DNA of 64,000 bases, from contig JAQGEQ010000299.1 of assembly GCA_034620365.1 (NCBI GenBank), forward strand, positions 1,054,001-1,118,000, in the 5' to 3' direction. This stretch comes from Pegea sp. RAD2-039 (Eukaryota; Chordata; Thaliacea; Salpida; Salpidae). Below, one piece after another: positions 13,861 through 56,376 of the stretch. Made by a program: the position numbers and the translations under genes. The notes beneath the pieces are model-generated. The model was not told where the DNA came from. It saw only the letters and a list, made by a program, of their open reading frames with translations, and did not search any database. The stretch's first letter is position 1; every line of letters starts with the position of its first letter.

Positions 13861-14827
13861 TAAGATTAAGTAGTTACTAAAAGATTGTATGAAAGAGAAA
13901 TTTAAGTTGACCACTTTTATTAATCTCTACTATTTGTTATTTCAAGTTATAAGATTGTTATCAGTAGTTAGATTGCAAAAAGTTTGCACAGTTTTGACGA
14001 GTAAAATTTTAGCGTGCAATAATAGAAAAAAAATTGTTGTTTTCCAAAAGTTTGTGATAAGAAATCGTAACCGATGAAAAAAAAAGATTAATACTATTTG
14101 TTTTATTGAGTTTAAAAATACAGTTTGACATTAGAAGAGAAAATCTATAACGTCTATCTGCTGACTAAATTTGAAGAATTTTAAGTAATTATATTTAGCG
14201 GCTATAGTAAAACTAATTTGCAGAAATTAAAAGTTAAAAACGTTTCGAATAAAAAAAGATTTTTATTTGAAATTCTCTCAAAGTATAAAAAAATGCACTA
14301 AAAATAATCATAAGTGTTAAAGTTCTAACCTTTTTTTATCTAACTAGTTCACATTTTGAACAGGAAACATAGTTTATTAGCAACTTGTTTCTTTTGAAAA
14401 TGGCGACTATAAGTCTTTTTTGGCGTTTGTTTTGTTTTCTTATTTGATTTTATTTTAAGATAATTGCTGAAATTTGGGTTAGACTTACGGGTTTAGCGAT
14501 TGTTTTGACAACAAATTTTTTAAATTAATAATAAATTAAGTTAATGTAGCCTGTTTTCATTTCAGTTTAACTTAAAAAAATATTTTATATGTTATATCAA
14601 CTGTCAAGTCTTAGATTAGTTAAATTCTATAAAAGAAGAAACCCACATACAGAGATATTTCTTTGTAAGAATTAATTCAATTTAACTTTATTGCCGCAAA
14701 AAGCATTTTTTTACTTGCAATCTGTATTCACTAAAACAAACATTATTTTTTTAGCAGGTGATTAATTTAATACTGTATAATTTCATTAATGAACTAATTA
14801 GTTATTGGGTGGAAGATTTGACTTATA

Positions 14828-45976
<31,149 letters not shown>

Positions 45977-46250
45977 ATGTTAATGTTAAAAGTCAAACCC
46001 TTTTCTGATCATCGAATTATTCAGTCAGTCATTAATCTTTAATCTGATTCCATTGTTGATTCACTGAATCCACAATCACCTTCTAACAGATCCTCTACCA
46101 AATTCTACCTAATGCAATATCTTTTAAATAACTTATTTTATTGTTTTTGTTGTTGTAGACTTCTTTTTGTCGTACTTTTTGTAGATTTATCGGTAATTTA
46201 TATAAACCGTTAACCTAACTAATAAAAAATGGTAAAAATATTGCCATTCA
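45977..46250 (+). terminator. FoxP 3' untranslated region and polyadenylation signal
   Basis: After the stop codon the sequence becomes T-rich. An AATAAA hexamer occurs at 46221-46226, about 245 bases past the stop, and is the best polyadenylation candidate. Another AATAAA overlaps the stop codon itself and is unlikely to be used. No transcript evidence is available. Confidence 0.5.
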
Positions 46251-46426
46251 CACTTTTATAGTTTACATAATTGATTTTTGAGCATTTTGTTTACGATATT
46301 TCAAAACTGTTTGAATTCGGTTTTATTGAGTTTATATACTTATATTAAAAAAATCTTTTTCAATATCATTTAGATGAAACTTTTCAGCATTCCTTCTAAA
46401 ATACTTTTGAGAACCTCCCGAGCATT

Positions 46427-46558
46427 TTATATATGATCTACTATAAGACTATTTGAAAAAAAGACTTTTTGACGTTTACCGAATCGACCTTCTCTATGTT
46501 CATCATCGAGATCTGTTTCCATCTTCTTTATCTTCCGCCAATGTATCTTTTCCGACAT
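46427..46558 (-). other. Unassigned 43-codon ORF downstream of FoxP
   Basis: Begins MSEKIHWRKIKKMETDLDDE and continues HREGRFGKRQ. Acidic/basic mix and G+C level look coding. A donor-like gtaaac follows the GRFG codons. A CRE palindrome lies about 190 bases upstream. It could be a first exon of a minus-strand transcript overlapping the FoxP 3' end, or chance. No homologue recognised. Confidence 0.22.
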
Positions 46559-49500
46559 TTATTTCCAGCTGATATAAGATTATTATTTTGTTTATACAGA
46601 AAATTTTGGTTTTGATGTCATACAGATAAATGCAAACTTTGTTGGAATCGGGTTTCATTCAACATCTTCAAGTTACTAAATGAAACTTGTTTATCTCGTT
46701 AGCTAATTTATCATGTGATCATAGTATCGTCAACAACCGCTTCGTGACGTCATCACTCACGCTGCCGTTTCTATTTCTGCGTTTAGTTCTTTGTTTTCAC
46801 AATTTGACAGCAAACTTGATCATAAAGATTTTTTCCATCATGATCAAGTAAAAAATATTTTTCACTCCTTTTTCTCATCACCTGTTCTTCACCTCGTTTC
46901 AAATATTTAGAACTCAAATCTCGAAATGTTAGATAACGTTCGACGAATACTTACACAGAATTTTGTTTTGATACGGAATAAAGTTTCTATTTACATCAGA
47001 TATCAACAAAATCACAATCAGATCCAAAATCTTCTAAAAACTTTAATATAATCTGTGTACACGTGTCAAAACCGAAAAAGATTTTTGTTGTCGCTTTTGT
47101 TCTTTTTATCGTTCTCTTTAAAATTTTCTGATCAAATTTCTGAAAGTCATCACCAACTTTCAACAACTGGTGTTCATTTGTGTTGTAGCTGGTATTTATG
47201 CAGGAAACAACACAATCTGTGAGCTTGCAGTTGATAAAACCATATAGTTTAATATGGAGTTGAATAAAGTATCATGTTGAAAACTTGTTTGTGATATTTT
47301 TCTAACTATCAGTCTTATTGAGGAACATTTGACTTCAATAACAACTCAGTAAGTTTTCTTTTAAGAAGATTACATGACACAGATTGTCAACTGCTAAAAC
47401 TTGTCCTAGTCAAAGAAGCATCATATTACAGTTTGCAAAGGGCGGTAAATATCATTGAAGCTAGGCTAGAATGACGCACTTTGTAACTCATACAAAAAAT
47501 TGAAATGTAAATAGTTTGAAAGAGAAACGTTTGCAAATGCTTTAAAAATCAAACTCAGTTAAGTTTTAAAGCTGCTAGATTTTCTTTGATGTATATTCAT
47601 ATCAAAATAAGAACTGCTATGTTGACGCAGTAAAAGTAAAAATCGGTTTATTTATATAACACAATTTGATGAATCAAAAAAAAAACCTTATAGATGACAT
47701 TAAAAAAGGTAAAAATCTAAAATCAAATTTAATTATAAGTTTGTGTTGTATGACTATATGAAGTAAGAAAGCTATTTAATTATAAATACAGTAATAACAA
47801 TTTTTAAGTGTTGCTAACAACTCCCAACATATATTTGTGTTGAACTTAAACTTTCTTTATAAAAATGTTAAAGTAAAAAAAAGAAGATATAAAAATAGAA
47901 GCGAAAGTTAGGTTAAGTTTACAATAAATATTTTCTACAAAACTTCTTATAACTTAAACCAAAGATTATTTTTAAATTAACAGGTTTATACAAAATAGAT
48001 ATCAATCAAAACTGTTTTTGTTGAACAGTTTTTTTCGTAGAAAGATTATTTGTAAAGTAATTTTATTTTTTGAAATTATTCAAGCTGCTGTTATAAATTT
48101 TAAATTAGATTAGTATTACCTAAAAGTCTTAAGAAAAAAGCGAATATATGATTTAGTAGCCAGGTAAAGTTGTATTTTTATATAAAATTATTTAGAAAAA
48201 CTTAAACTAGGTTTGTTCGATTTAACAACAGTATAAAATAATCCAACTAAATAAAACAAGCGTAATTATCATTTAAGCAATGTTCGAAAAATATTTTCGA
48301 ATTTAAAAACTTACACTATCTAAAATGGTGCTATTGCAAAATATTTTGATTATAGTTGAAATGGAAATTGACTGAGATTTTTCATTACGATTTTGAGGTT
48401 TTTAATACTTACTGCTTCCATTAGAGACTAATGCATTTGGTCAAAATGAAATATTTTAATGTTTTACAATGAAATTGTTTGAATATTTTTGCTGTAATAA
48501 ATCAGACAAAATTTTAAATATTGATTGAGGAAATGTAATTTTCATTAAAATTATAATAAGAGAATACTTTCCTAGAAGTCATACTTTAAAATTAAGATTG
48601 AATCGCTAATTTTTAATTCTAACAACTCACGAAAAGTAATTAATGAAGTAAGTTGTAGAAAAGTAGATCAAATCTTCTTTTAATTTTTATTGAAAGTATA
48701 TTTTAAATACTATTAGATCAAAAAACAATTAAATAACAAATTTGAAATTTTATACAAAAGTTTGAATTTTGTTTTGCAATTTCAAAATAACTCAAAAAAA
48801 AACTTTATTAGTTATGAAAAAAAATCTTTAGTTTATCAATAATTAATTCATAACTTAACAAAGAATATTTTCACAAATCTTTAAGCAGCACATTTTGATT
48901 CCAATACTAATAAGTCATCCTGCTGTATGAACGGAGCTTTTAATGTTTGACACCTTACAAAATTCATTTTTTAACTTTTTTTTTACAGTACAATCCTTAA
49001 ATTAGATTTATCAATTTTAGTGTTTACAAGTTTTGGCCATCTAAACTATAATGGTGTTTGTAAGTTTAGTATTACCAAATCTAACCACTTTTACATAAGT
49101 TTTTAGTTAATCTAATTAGTTAATCTTATTGGGTTTTTAAACTTAAAAAATTGTCTTATTATTTTCTGATCATTTAATCATATGTACGTTATTTACGTTC
49201 AAAGTCTTCATTGTTATGTTTAATCGACTAAAGTTTTTGATGCAGATTATTATAAAAATATTTTCATGTTTTGAAAAGTATTTAATATTTTATTGTTAAC
49301 ATTTAAAACTTATAATGGCCATAAAATCAATAATCATCATTATAAGTGACAATAAAATAATTATACTTTTGCATTGTAGAGCATTTTTAAATAATGACTT
49401 TTTGTATTAGAAGCCAAAAGATATCTGTTCACCTTATTGCTTTATTATCCACAAACTTTTAACAGAACAATCAAATTCAAAATTATTGTATCTTTACAAT

Positions 49501-50350
49501 TGTTGTCTGACAACGAATAAAAACGTTGTTAAAATATTTTAGATGAAAAGATGTTGTTAAACTTTTAATAACAACAACAGTGGGTTTTTAAGAAGACTTT
49601 AAGTACCAAGCACCTTGTAAAAGTGAAAACATTTTCGTATACAAGGTTATTTCTAGAAATATATTTGCACAAATTTGAACAATTATCTTATTATCGATAT
49701 CTTTTTGTAATGTTGACAATAAAACTTTAATTATAAGATTGTTTTTTATTTAAAACTGTTAGGGTTATAATGATGTAGAAATCAATACTTAATGTCCATT
49801 TATAAATACTAAACGAGTAAATTATGATTGAGTTAAACAACTATGGCTTTATTTCAATTCAAAAACTAGTTTCCTAAAAAATTATTTTCTTATTGTAAGC
49901 TAAGCTCTAAATTATTTCTTAGAATTTGATAAAAGACTTATTAATCTTCAAATATATTTATTTCCTTTGGATTTCTTGGGTTTAGTAAATATAAAATATA
50001 AACATAAAAACATTTTTAATTAATTTAAGAAACAATTTTGAACTAAAGTTTCACTATATCGAAATGTAAAATATATGTTTGTTTCAATACATGAAAAATT
50101 AATTAAAACTCTCATTAAAACTTGACCGTGTAATTAACATTCTTAAAAGTGTTGTTCTGTATTTTCATCATTATGAAAAATTAAAAAAATGCCTCAACAT
50201 ATTTTTAATCTGTTATAAAAATGTAGTTTTACAAACTTGTATAAATTGAAAGTATTTTAAATTAATTTTTACGAAAGCTGCACCTGGATTTATTTACCAC
50301 TTTTAATTACTACAACTTGTACTTTAAATTATTTTCAATAATCTACAAAT

Positions 50351-50384
50351 ATCTTACAAACTATCTTACAAACTATCTTACAAC
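50351..50384. repeat. 12-base tandem repeat, nearly 3 copies
   Basis: Unit ATCTTACAAACT occurs twice exactly and a third time with slight change. Simple tandem duplication in intergenic DNA. Confidence 0.6.
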
Positions 50385-51417
50385 TAGTATAGTATTTTTG
50401 AGTAAAATCCTGAAGTTATTACTTTACAAATCGATTAATGATTTGCTAAAAAATTCTTTTTAATAATAACATATTTATCATTATTTTATTTCTATTAATT
50501 TTTAATGATTTCTTCTAGGCTTGCTTTTTCATTTTAATAACTTACAGACTTTTGAAAATAGACAATTAAAAAATACTTGATTAAGTACAAAGCTTATTTC
50601 AAAATAAGTCAAAATAGATGCAATCAATAGTAAAGTGAAATTGAAAACGGAATACTTTTACAATATATTCCATACTTAAAAAACTGAAATGTTTTTGCTT
50701 GTATCATACTAGCTTAGAAACAGATCAAAAATACTTAACATTTTTTACTTAACCTCTAATCAATTTTGTTTGAAGGTTTGTGGTGTTTTTCTACTTTGCT
50801 TTGGTGTACACTTAAAATATTTTTTTTAATTATCAACTGTTCAAAAATCTATTTAATTACAGAAAACTTGAAGGTGAAAAATTTGCAGAATAACTCTATC
50901 ATCTTCATTTTTATGCAATAGCAAAAACTTTTTAATGATTGAAGTTTTGTCGATAGAATTATAATCGTTGAGAAATATTTATTTAGTTTATTCATATCTA
51001 TATTCTCAAACAGAATCTTTTTATTTTCTATCAATTTAATCATAACAAATCAATTGTTACAATATTTGCAGATTCTGGTGAATCTTGTTAAAAAGATTAA
51101 ACTGTCGCAAGTACTAAACTGAGTCAAAATCTTAACAAAACATCAAAGTCGAACGAAATAATAGCCTAGCAAGTAATAATTGGGAATCTTAAATCGATTA
51201 GTCCTCAATATCTCATCAAAAAATTGAAATTAATTTGAAAAAAATGTTTGTAAACATTACATGATCTATAAAATGACAAACTTTGAAAAAACTAAATAAA
51301 ATTAGAATTATTATAAAAAAGAGAGTTTTTCTGGAGATTTAAGAAGATTTAATCTTTAGTATCTATCACAAACTTTTCGTGATCAAATATGTTAAATACA
51401 ATTAGAAAAAAATGAAA

Positions 51418-51547
51418 TTTATTGTCAGAAAACACCAAAATTGAAACACTCAATCTACAAACAGAATAGCAGCAAATTATCCAGTGTAAATCATTCAACA
51501 ACTTTAATATATTGAAATGATTCAAGTGAAGATGATGATGCACGGAG
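51418..51547 (-). terminator. RFC2 3' untranslated region with AATAAA
   Basis: AATAAA on the minus strand at 51418-51423, about 125 bases after the stop. It is the closest good hexamer and the likely 3' end. Confidence 0.45.
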
Positions 51548-51772
51548 CTATTGTTTAAGAGCAGTTTGTGTCATACTTGCTACTAGTGAAGATAGTTGAA
51601 GCAAAGAAGACACGCCTTGAATAATCCTAAGGTGCATTTCACCAGTTAACTTAATAAATTCCAACTTTAAAAATTCTTCCATATCCATCGTCTTCAAGAC
51701 ACGAAAAATACTTCCAATAATATCTTCAGCCGAATATCCTAATCCCCATAAATGCTCAACTGTCTTGTAAGC
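51548..51772 (-). CDS. RFC2: RFC2 last exon (collar domain)
   Basis: Follows a 53-base intron. Encodes [20 protein letters not shown] through MTQTALKQ and stop TAG. This is the C-terminal collar that holds the RFC pentamer together. A polyadenylation hexamer (minus strand) is at 51418-51423. Confidence 0.94.
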   Translation of the reverse strand, partial: AYKTVEHLWGLGYSAEDIIGSIFRVLKTMDMEEFLKLEFIKLTGEMHLRIIQGVSSLLQLSSLVASMTQTALKQ

Positions 51773-54386
51773 CTGAAAAAATGGAAAAATCAGTTTCTGC
51801 ACCTCAAAGGGCTGGGCAAACTGACGTCATCAAAAAGCCCCTTGCTACAATTATTGAGCATACTCTTTATCAACATTGGATGTGGTTCGTCACATACTTT
51901 GAAGACATTGTCAGAATTGACAAATCCGAAACCTTTGTAGGTTGATTGAATATTATTCAGCGCCTGTGAAGGTAGCTGGTTGTTATTTTCATCTAATTTG
52001 TGTTTGTGGTAGGAAGAGGTGAAGGAAGTCTTCCAAAAAGTGGATAAAACAACTTCTAGGTGGAAGATTAAGCTTTTTTGATTTGAAACTTAATTACATT
52101 TCTTGAAAACATTTTCTAAAAGAATTACTGAAGCTTCAAATTGACAATTTTTTGTTTAAAGTATAATAATTAAAAAATTAGTTGTTATCTATAGATACTT
52201 TCATTTGAAAAAAGAAAAAAATAAAAGAATTTAATAATATATGAGCCAATAAGGTATTAATTATTCAACAAATCTCAGTTTACTCCACAAAGAATTGCAT
52301 CATCAAGTAAGTTACCTGTCTCATATCACCTTGTGCAGTAAACACAATCGCTTCTAAACCTCCATCATCGTATTTGACGTTTTCAATTTCAATGATATCA
52401 GTCAATCTTTCCATAATCTGAAAAAAAGAGAAAATAATCATAAACTGGAAAATAGATAAAAAGGAGTTTTATTTACGAAATGAACAGTGAATGACAACTA
52501 AATCAAATGTTTAAACAACAAGTTGACTTCTGATAGTCTAATTAGAAATTAAATGAATAAAAAGGAATAGTTGAGAGTATTTACACAGTAGTGACAGATG
52601 GTCTACAATTTAGCTATTTACACGAAGAAAATTGAACAAATAATTGGTTTTGACATCATATTATAAAGTTTAAAGTCCAAAAAAGACTGAATATTTACTT
52701 GTAGGTCACTTAACTTTCCATATCTCACTATTACACATCTTGATTGGATAGGTTCTATGATTTTATCTGATTGGTTACAAGCTAAAGCAAATCTTGTTGT
52801 TTTGCTGTAAAGTTCCATAGTTCTAATAATAGAGAAAAAATGTAACTAATTTGAAAGTTGTAAGAAATTAATAAAAATGAAATCATGTTTGGTTTATGGT
52901 TAGATTAGTTATGTTAAACTGCAAGAAAATTGTCAGATTAGAATATATAAAAAGATAATGTATCTAAAAAAGAATGTTAAAAATACTAAAAATTATATCT
53001 ACAAAGAAAAGTCAACAAGTAACCAAGCTTCTATTTTAAAATCATATTGATAAGAAATAAAAGCTTGAAATAACAAGATTTCTATACATTAAACTATCAT
53101 TTACAATAGGAATATAAACAAAATACATTCAACAAAGGAATCTAAAAGTTATAAAAACATAAGCTATATAATAATAGAACAATAATAGAAAAATGTTTTC
53201 TTTCCTAACATTGACCAACCTTCGTAAAGCTTGTTGTGCTCCACTCGTCATACTATCTGCTTCATCCAAAATAATGATCTTATGCTTTCCATATGGAAGA
53301 GTTACTTTTTTTTGGGCAAACATTTTGATTTTATTTCTTACAACATCAATTCCTCTAAATTAAAAGAAATTGAGTTAATACTTGAGAAAATATACAATTT
53401 TTAAATTGAATAAATATCAACATAAAAAATATATATTGTATTTCATACAGAAATTTAAATAAGATATACAAATATTTTACCTATCATTAGATGCATTCAT
53501 TTCAAGGACTGCATCTTTGTATAAGTCACCTAACATTGTTCTAGCTAGACATGATATACTGCTGGTCTTTCCTATACCAGGAGGTCCAGCTATAATTATA
53601 TTGGGGAGATTTCCTTCATCAGCAATTGCTTTCAACTTTGATACAGTACTCTCATTACCAACTATTTCTTCCAACTTTCTGGGTCTATACTTTTCAACCC
53701 TGGAATAAAGTTTTTTTTATTAGATAAAGAACTAATATATCAATCAGCAAAATCTTTATTATAGTAAGTTATATCTAAGATTTAATAGTTTGAAGTAGAA
53801 AAACTAATCATAATTTTAGCAATTAATAAAATATAAGTTTGGTAGTATTTAAGATAAACTTATATAATAAAAATCATTCTTTTGATAACATGTTGATAAC
53901 AAAATTATGTTATAAGAAAAAGTTAATAAAAATTTAAAGAAGTAAAATATAATTTTAGATTTTAAAATATAGACATAATATATAATAGATATTCTTAAAC
54001 TAACATTTCAAAGAAAAATTAATTTTTAAACATTATAACAAACCATCATTAAAATGTCAACAAGTTTCATATAGTTTTCAAAATCTAAAGTGAACTTATA
54101 AGGGCTTTAAATAAACATTTAATTTCTAATAAGAAAAATAAAATAAAAAGTATTTGTGGATATTTTTATAACAGTTTAGTTAATATATAAACATTAGAAA
54201 ATAAATAAGTTTCTTAAAGAGCTACTTTAAAAATGAATAAACATGATACAAATAATAAAGTTTTAAGGTTATAGAATAAAGAAACAAAGGAAAGATAACT
54301 TCATTTAAAGATTAAATATTGAAAAAATGAAAGCCTCACCAGGGTAAGTCACATTTTGTGTTAGCCTTTTCATCATTGTTTGTCAT
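51548..54386 (-). CDS. RFC2: Replication factor C subunit 2, whole gene (8 exons)
   Basis: Small ATPase subunit of the RFC clamp loader, which opens and loads PCNA at primer ends in the nucleus; it also serves in checkpoint clamp-loader variants. The joined frame is 329 residues, near the usual 320-355. Features in order: LPWVEKYRP start motif; Walker A GPPGIGKT (54-61); [16 protein letters not shown]; Walker B/DEAD box ILDEAD (D119-D122); the SRC arginine-finger motif (161-163); [13 protein letters not shown] sensor region; and the C-terminal collar with [15 protein letters not shown]. The residue after the second Gly-equivalent in Walker A is Ile instead of the common Thr. The match to RFC2 rather than RFC4/RFC5 is clear from the [16 protein letters not shown] and [17 protein letters not shown] blocks. 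All introns are GT-AG and phase-consistent. Confidence 0.96.
51826..51963 (-). CDS. RFC2: RFC2 exon 6
   Basis: Acceptor ccttcacag, donor gtcagt. Encodes [20 protein letters not shown] and [13 protein letters not shown]. The donor was chosen because FDD joins AYKTVEHLW exactly as in RFC2; reading on would reach a stop. Confidence 0.92.
52316..52417 (-). CDS. RFC2: RFC2 exon 5
   Basis: Acceptor tttttttcag, donor gtaact. 34 codons from [20 protein letters not shown] to [12 protein letters not shown], phase 0 at both ends. Confidence 0.94.
52699..52822 (-). CDS. RFC2: RFC2 exon 4 (SRC motif)
   Basis: Acceptor attattag, donor gtaaat. Encodes [20 protein letters not shown] and IIEPIQSRC. The SRC arginine finger completes the neighbouring subunit's ATPase site in the RFC ring. 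Confidence 0.95.
53220..53354 (-). CDS. RFC2: RFC2 exon 3 (Walker B / DEAD box)
   Basis: Acceptor taatttag, donor gttggt. Encodes [20 protein letters not shown], then [20 protein letters not shown] with a split Arg codon. Confidence 0.95.
53481..53699 (-). CDS. RFC2: RFC2 exon 2 (Walker A)
   Basis: Acceptor ttattccag, donor gtaaaa. Encodes [18 protein letters not shown], Walker A GPPGIGKT and ends NASND with a split Arg codon. High similarity to RFC2 throughout. Confidence 0.95.
54340..54386 (-). CDS. RFC2: RFC2 exon 1
   Basis: Encodes [15 protein letters not shown] and two bases of the conserved Trp codon. Donor gtgagg. The ATG is chosen because it is the first in frame and leads straight into the conserved LPW. 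An acceptor-like ttag lies a few bases upstream of the ATG. Confidence 0.85.
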
Positions 54387-54642
54387 ATTTTGCTAATATT
54401 CAAAATCTTAAAACAAAAATTTATTTAATGTATTAAATCAACTAAATCTACTGAAGTGATAAATTCCACCAAGCTTAAAGTTTTTAAAAGAAATTGAACA
54501 ACAGAAAATTAGCATAAAGTATACAACACAGTATACACATATACATTCAAAAATAATAATTAACCAAAACAGAAAACATTTTTAAAAATTCCTAACAAAA
54601 TGCCATGAAAAAGGAATGTAACTTTTGAATATCATCAAAAAG

Positions 54643-55086
54643 TTAACCAAAAAATATAGAAGATTTGCCACCAGGAGGTTGAGTACATTTCATTCCAGAA
54701 AGATTCTTCACAGGTCCCAAATGTGGATCATGTTTTGATCCCTTCTGGTCTGAATCACTATCTTTAACTTCATCCTGCTTATTCTCTAACTTTTCTCCAC
54801 TTTCTTCATCTTTAGCTTCTTCAGCTTTAGCTTCTTCAGCTTTAGCTTCTTCAGCTTTAACTTCTTCATCTTTAGCTTTAGCTTCTTCGACTTCATCCTT
54901 ATTAACTATTTCGCCTGTGATAGGGTTATACCGAACTTTTATACTTTTACCAACTTCATTTTTAGGTTGATGGTTTGTAGAACCATCTTTTGAAGTTGAA
55001 TGATCACCACCAAAAAACACACTTGATGAACCTCCAGGAGGTCTGATAACTCTAGAAGTTGGACGATCAATATCACCTAGATTCAT
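54643..55086 (-). CDS. Jupiter/HN1-family microtubule-associated protein homologue
   Basis: 147 residues. Jupiter/HN1 (JPT) proteins are small, disordered, microtubule-associated or signalling-related proteins recognised by short PPGG motifs. Here SRVIRPPGGSSSVFFGG lies near the N-terminus and PPGGKSSIFFG at the C-terminus, the usual first and last conserved boxes. Between them is a highly acidic Glu/Ala/Lys repeat tract (encoded by 54812-54893). The start MNLGDIDRPTSR is preferred: 22 bases upstream is a good acceptor (ttttatttttag, exon from 55108), so the longer upstream frame is intron. A leader exon ending at 55390 with donor gtgagt fits. Length matches the family (about 150-200). Homology is by the short boxes only; function in this animal is inferred. 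Confidence 0.82.
   Translation of the reverse strand: MNLGDIDRPTSRVIRPPGGSSSVFFGGDHSTSKDGSTNHQPKNEVGKSIKVRYNPITGEIVNKDEVEEAKAKDEEVKAEEAKAEEAKAEEAKDEESGEKLENKQDEVKDSDSDQKGSKHDPHLGPVKNLSGMKCTQPPGGKSSIFFG
54812..54893 (-). repeat. 15-base tandem repeat in the Jupiter-like gene (KAEEA repeats)
   Basis: Several copies of a 15-base unit (forward strand AGCTTTAGCTTCTTC) encode repeated Lys-Ala-Glu-Glu-Ala pentapeptides. Such in-frame repeats expand and contract easily, so copy number may vary between individuals. Confidence 0.75.
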
Positions 55087-55389
55087 GGTAATTATAAGAT
55101 TGACAAATCTAAAAATAAAAATTTTCATTAGTGCTTTAATATAGGATATCACAAAAATGAAAATTTAAGATTTTCTCAAAACAGACAATAAAGATAGACA
55201 TGAAGTAAGTAACAATTCAATAACTGTAAACTTTAATTGCAAAAAAAGTTATTACAAAAATATTTTTTTTGTACTTGATATTTGCTTTAGGCAAAAAAAT
55301 ATATTTTGTTTATATGGTCAAAACAAATAGATTCATAGCAGTGACCAATTTAAAATTGAAATAATTCTGAACTCTGAGTGAAGACTCAC

Positions 55390-55510
55390 ATAAACGCTTC
55401 GAAGTTTATTTTTACTCAAGTAGTCGTCTGTACATAAGTGTGATACTTTACTAAGAAACGTTTGGAAAAAGTGGTCGATTTTAGATTTGACACTTATACT
55501 TAAAAGCTAT
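55390..55510 (-). promoter_or_regulatory. Candidate leader exon / promoter of the Jupiter-like gene
   Basis: On the minus strand a perfect donor (TTTAT then gtgagt) ends at 55390 and pairs with the acceptor at 55109-55110, giving a 281-base leader intron. The stretch upstream is slightly richer in G+C. The start of transcription is not defined. Confidence 0.35.
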
Positions 55511-55974
55511 TCCCGCTAAAACTAAAAATAAAGACTTCAATTAAAGCTTCAAATTGATTACTAACAACATATCTATAAAACTTTGCGAAAGAATTTCTCT
55601 GTTTGTGGTAATCACTTTGTCAAGAAATATTTTACGCTTACTAGACTTTTTTTGTTTATACAGAAACATAAAAACTTCTTGCTAACTAAATTTTACAATA
55701 GGTTTTAATCCAAAATAGCACATCACTAAAATTTCACAGAAGAAATTGTTTCATTAGAAGTGATAATGCTTAATTAATTACCGTACTAAGCTCACATCAC
55801 AGTAATGCAAAATAAGAAGTGTTTTATTGTAAGTGTAAGGTTTTGTAGAAAAATAAAACTAAGCTTTAAATGTTTAAGATTCCAATTTTGCTTGAATTTT
55901 ACGAAAGTTTTTTTTAATTCAATTTTTAGTATTACGTAAACATTTAGGCTATCCTTCAAAATATCTTTTTTATT

Positions 55975-56372
55975 TAAAAAAAGAAAGAATCCTAAGGGTG
56001 ATAAACAGATAGCTTTACAATCACCAGGTTCATTAATCAGAGCGAATTTTTTCTCATACCGTATAATTAATACTTGGAACCAGCTGCCATCAGACATTGT
56101 CATGTCAGAATCACTCGTGCTGTTGAAGCAGAAGTTGAACTGTTATAACATTGCCATTTCTAAACTGTGAATTTTTATTTTTCTTTAATATTACTATAAT
56201 TCAATGTAATTGTTCACTGTTATATGCTTTGAGGACTACTGAAATGCCATGTGTTACATCTTTTACTTTCTATATTTTTGACTTAATAGATGTTATTTGT
56301 GAGAATGTGTGTTAGCGGGAGGTGCTCTTTTCAGACACCCTCTTTCGCATTTATTGCAATAAATAAATAAAT
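55975..56372 (+). mobile_element. 3' end of a CR1/L2-like LINE retrotransposon
   Basis: The plus-strand frame RANFFSYRIINTWNQLPSDI ending at TGA 56167-56169 is the very conserved C-terminus of reverse-transcriptase ORF2 in CR1/L2-type LINEs (pattern R-x-N-F-F-S-x-R-x-x-N-x-W-N-x-L-P). A short 3' tail follows, ending in (AATA)n at 56352-56369, as expected for this group. The 5' part is missing. Dead fragment; family assignment is by memory of the motif. Confidence 0.75.
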
Positions 56373-56376
56373 TTAG

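Larger units (their letters stand above)
3802..14757. other. Long gene-free stretch upstream of FoxP, possibly its leader intron
   Basis: Mostly A+T-rich with random-looking frames. Items that stand out: paired TGACGTCA sites at 4873 and 5009, octamer words near 8449-8472, a 40-codon serine/arginine-rich ORF at 8728-8850, a hairpin at 11261-11286, a TTGG repeat at 12978-12991, and a G+C-richer island at 13650-13860. No recognised protein is encoded. Confidence 0.5.
46251..51410. other. Intergenic DNA between FoxP and RFC2 (tail to tail)
   Basis: The two flanking genes converge. The stretch is very A+T-rich from 47.3 kb on. A G+C-richer island at 46480-46780 carries TGACGTCA at 46745-46752 and a 43-codon minus-strand ORF (46427-46558). 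A 12-base tandem repeat lies at 50351-50384 and a 9-bp hairpin at 48008-48032. No recognised gene. Confidence 0.5.

Noticed and set aside
51752-51940. Plus-strand 62-codon frame opposite RFC2 exon 6
   Set aside because: Antisense shadow of a strongly conserved RFC2 exon.
55087-55152. N-terminal extension of the Jupiter-like protein (MISYIKALMKIF...)
   Set aside because: The extension reads through a T-rich tract and acceptor typical of an intron end; the family starts near the first PPGG box.
55792-56103. 103-codon minus-strand frame
   Set aside because: Shadow of the plus-strand LINE ORF end, which has the recognised motif.
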